Positions 62,925 to 64,000 of a DNA stretch of 64,000 nucleotides are shown piece by piece. Location: assembly GCA_947500035.1 (NCBI GenBank), contig CANMQP010000002.1:62001-126000 (forward strand), given 5' to 3'. Both the position numbers and the translations under genes were made by a program. The number at the start of each line of letters is the position of its first letter. The first letter of the stretch is position 1. Under the pieces are notes generated by a model. That model saw only the letters and a list, made by a program, of their open reading frames with translations, had not been told where the DNA came from and did no database searches. Source of the stretch: an uncultured Kiloniellaceae bacterium (GTDB lineage Bacteria > Pseudomonadota > Alphaproteobacteria > Kiloniellales > Kiloniellaceae).

Positions 62925-64000
62925 TCAAGCCCTTCTCGCCCAACTCCGCACCGCCGTCGTGATGGTCGTCTCCAGTTCGGAAATCTGTTCCGTCACCTCC
63001 GTCGCTGCGCCATCGACATCCAGTGCGATCTGACCGGAGTTGCTCGAGACATCGGAAACTTCGGAGATACTGCTGTTGACCTTCTCGGTATCCTGAGCTG
63101 CGACCCGGATGTTTTCAGCAATGGCGTTGGTGTCGGATTCCTGCTGATTGACTGAGACGGCGATATTTTCTGCAATATCGCTCATCCGGTTGATCGTGCT
63201 GCCGATATCCTCGATCGCGGCCACGGTTTCATCCGTGATGCGCTGCATGGAGGTGATCTGTTCCGCCACACCTTCTGTCGCCTTGACCGTCTGGTTCGCC
63301 AAAGACTTCACCTCCGACGCGACAATCGAAAAGCCGCGGCCCGCCTCTCCTGCGCGCGCGGCTTCAATGGTGGCGTTGAGCGCCAGCAGGTTGGTTTGTT
63401 CGGCGATATCGTTGATCACACCGACGATGTCGCCGATGCGCCCACCCGCCTCTTTGAGCTCCGCGACGGTCCCGTTTGTCTTCCGGGCTTTTTCGACTGC
63501 CGTTGCGGAGAGCCCCAATGCATCCTTGGCCGCCCCTTCGACCTGGCTGATCGACACCGCCAGTTCATTGGTTGCGGAGGCGACTTTCTGCATGCGGTCG
63601 GTGGATTCCCGCGAGACCTGGTTGGCCAACTGGCTCTGATCCTGCACCTGGGTGACCGCCGCCGTCATCTTCTGGCTCATGGCCTTCATCTGGTTCGATT
63701 TGTCTTCGACCCGCACGACCGTCTTCTTGATCGCCTCTTCCAGAGAGTCCGTCAGGGTCGCCATCTCCCGGCGCAGAGCCTCTTCGCTCTCGCGCTGCTG
63801 CGCCTCCCGCTCCGCGGTCAGCTCCGACACCCGCTCGGCATTTTCACGAAAGACCTGGACCGCCTGCGCCATATCGCCGATTTCATCCCGGCTCTGGAAC
63901 CCTGTCAGATCGATTGAGGTATCGCCCTTGGCCAGTTTGCACATCAGACCCGTCATGGCATTGATACGCCCCGTGACACGCCGCAGCATGAAGAACAGGA
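62925..64000 (-). CDS. Methyl-accepting chemotaxis protein (N-terminus beyond window)
   Basis: The minus frame continues through the right edge (the Met at 63989 is internal; preceding codons LFF belong to the second membrane helix). Visible part: HAMP domain ([21 protein letters not shown]) and a long coiled coil with the signalling tip [26 protein letters not shown] and [12 protein letters not shown]. Sensor domain is off-window, so the ligand is unknown. Confidence 0.92.
   Translation of the reverse strand, partial: LFFMLRRVTGRINAMTGLMCKLAKGDTSIDLTGFQSRDEIGDMAQAVQVFRENAERVSELTAEREAQQRESEEALRREMATLTDSLEEAIKKTVVRVEDKSNQMKAMSQKMTAAVTQVQDQSQLANQVSRESTDRMQKVASATNELAVSISQVEGAAKDALGLSATAVEKARKTNGTVAELKEAGGRIGDIVGVINDIAEQTNLLALNATIEAARAGEAGRGFSIVASEVKSLANQTVKATEGVAEQITSMQRITDETVAAIEDIGSTINRMSDIAENIAVSVNQQESDTNAIAENIRVAAQDTEKVNSSISEVSDVSSNSGQIALDVDGAATEVTEQISELETTITTAVRSWARRA

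Overview
The window is high-GC, densely coded DNA from an alphaproteobacterium. The elongator tRNA-Met, the many ABC/TRAP solute transporters and the gene styles all fit this, and a marine or saline Rhodospirillales/Kiloniellales-type organism is my best guess. A complete sodium-pumping NADH:quinone oxidoreductase supports a salty habitat. The species cannot be named from sequence alone.

Layout, left to right. (1) 1-3987, minus: a giant, probably secreted protein cut by the left edge, with lamin-tail, ExeM-type nuclease, choice-of-anchor I and phytase/esterase-like parts. (2) 4451-6926: a histone-tailed HU protein and a Kef-type cation/proton antiporter. (3) 7203-15350: Na+-NQR locus with apbE (minus) divergent from a CBS protein, nqrABCDEF and nqrM. 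(4) 15980-24756: MarR regulator with creatininase-like, PanE-like and SDR enzymes, divergent from a five-gene dipeptide-type ABC transporter; paired palindromes sit between them. (5) 25000-28115: tRNA-Met, two small proteins, an AT-richer gene-poor stretch and a DUF3422 membrane protein. (6) 28404-38687: an L-idonate/gluconate-type sugar-acid regulon with LacI regulator, lactonase, HbpS-like protein, L-idonate dehydrogenase, 2-hydroxyacid dehydrogenase, gluconate 5-dehydrogenase-like SDR, gluconokinase and a ribose-type ABC importer. Three near-identical LacI/GntR-family palindromes tie it together. (7) 38842-45390: LysR gene, then IclR divergent from a fused TRAP permease, TAXI receptor and an unusual sulfatase. 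(8) 45501-59775: mixed genes (MFS exporters, acetyltransferase, agmatinase-like enzyme, phosphatase, NADP-binding reductase with LysR, 3-hydroxybutyrate dehydrogenase, HAD phosphatase, hybrid histidine kinase, hemolysin III, class III cyclase) and a 13-bp tandem array. (9) 60086-62719: a bufferin (copper-binding RiPP) locus with precursor bufA1, MNIO enzyme bufB and partner bufC on the minus strand, and a convergent DoxX gene. (10) 62925-64000, minus: C-terminal half of a chemotaxis receptor cut by the right edge.

How the parts work together: ApbE attaches FMN to NqrB and NqrC and NqrM helps mature the NQR complex. The LacI regulator probably controls import of a sugar acid and its conversion through 5-ketogluconate to gluconate and 6-phosphogluconate. 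BufB with BufC should convert cysteines of BufA1 into copper-binding groups. The least understood units are the creatininase/PanE-like/SDR plus peptide-type transporter cluster, the TRAP-TAXI-sulfatase unit, and the four-part secreted protein at the left edge.
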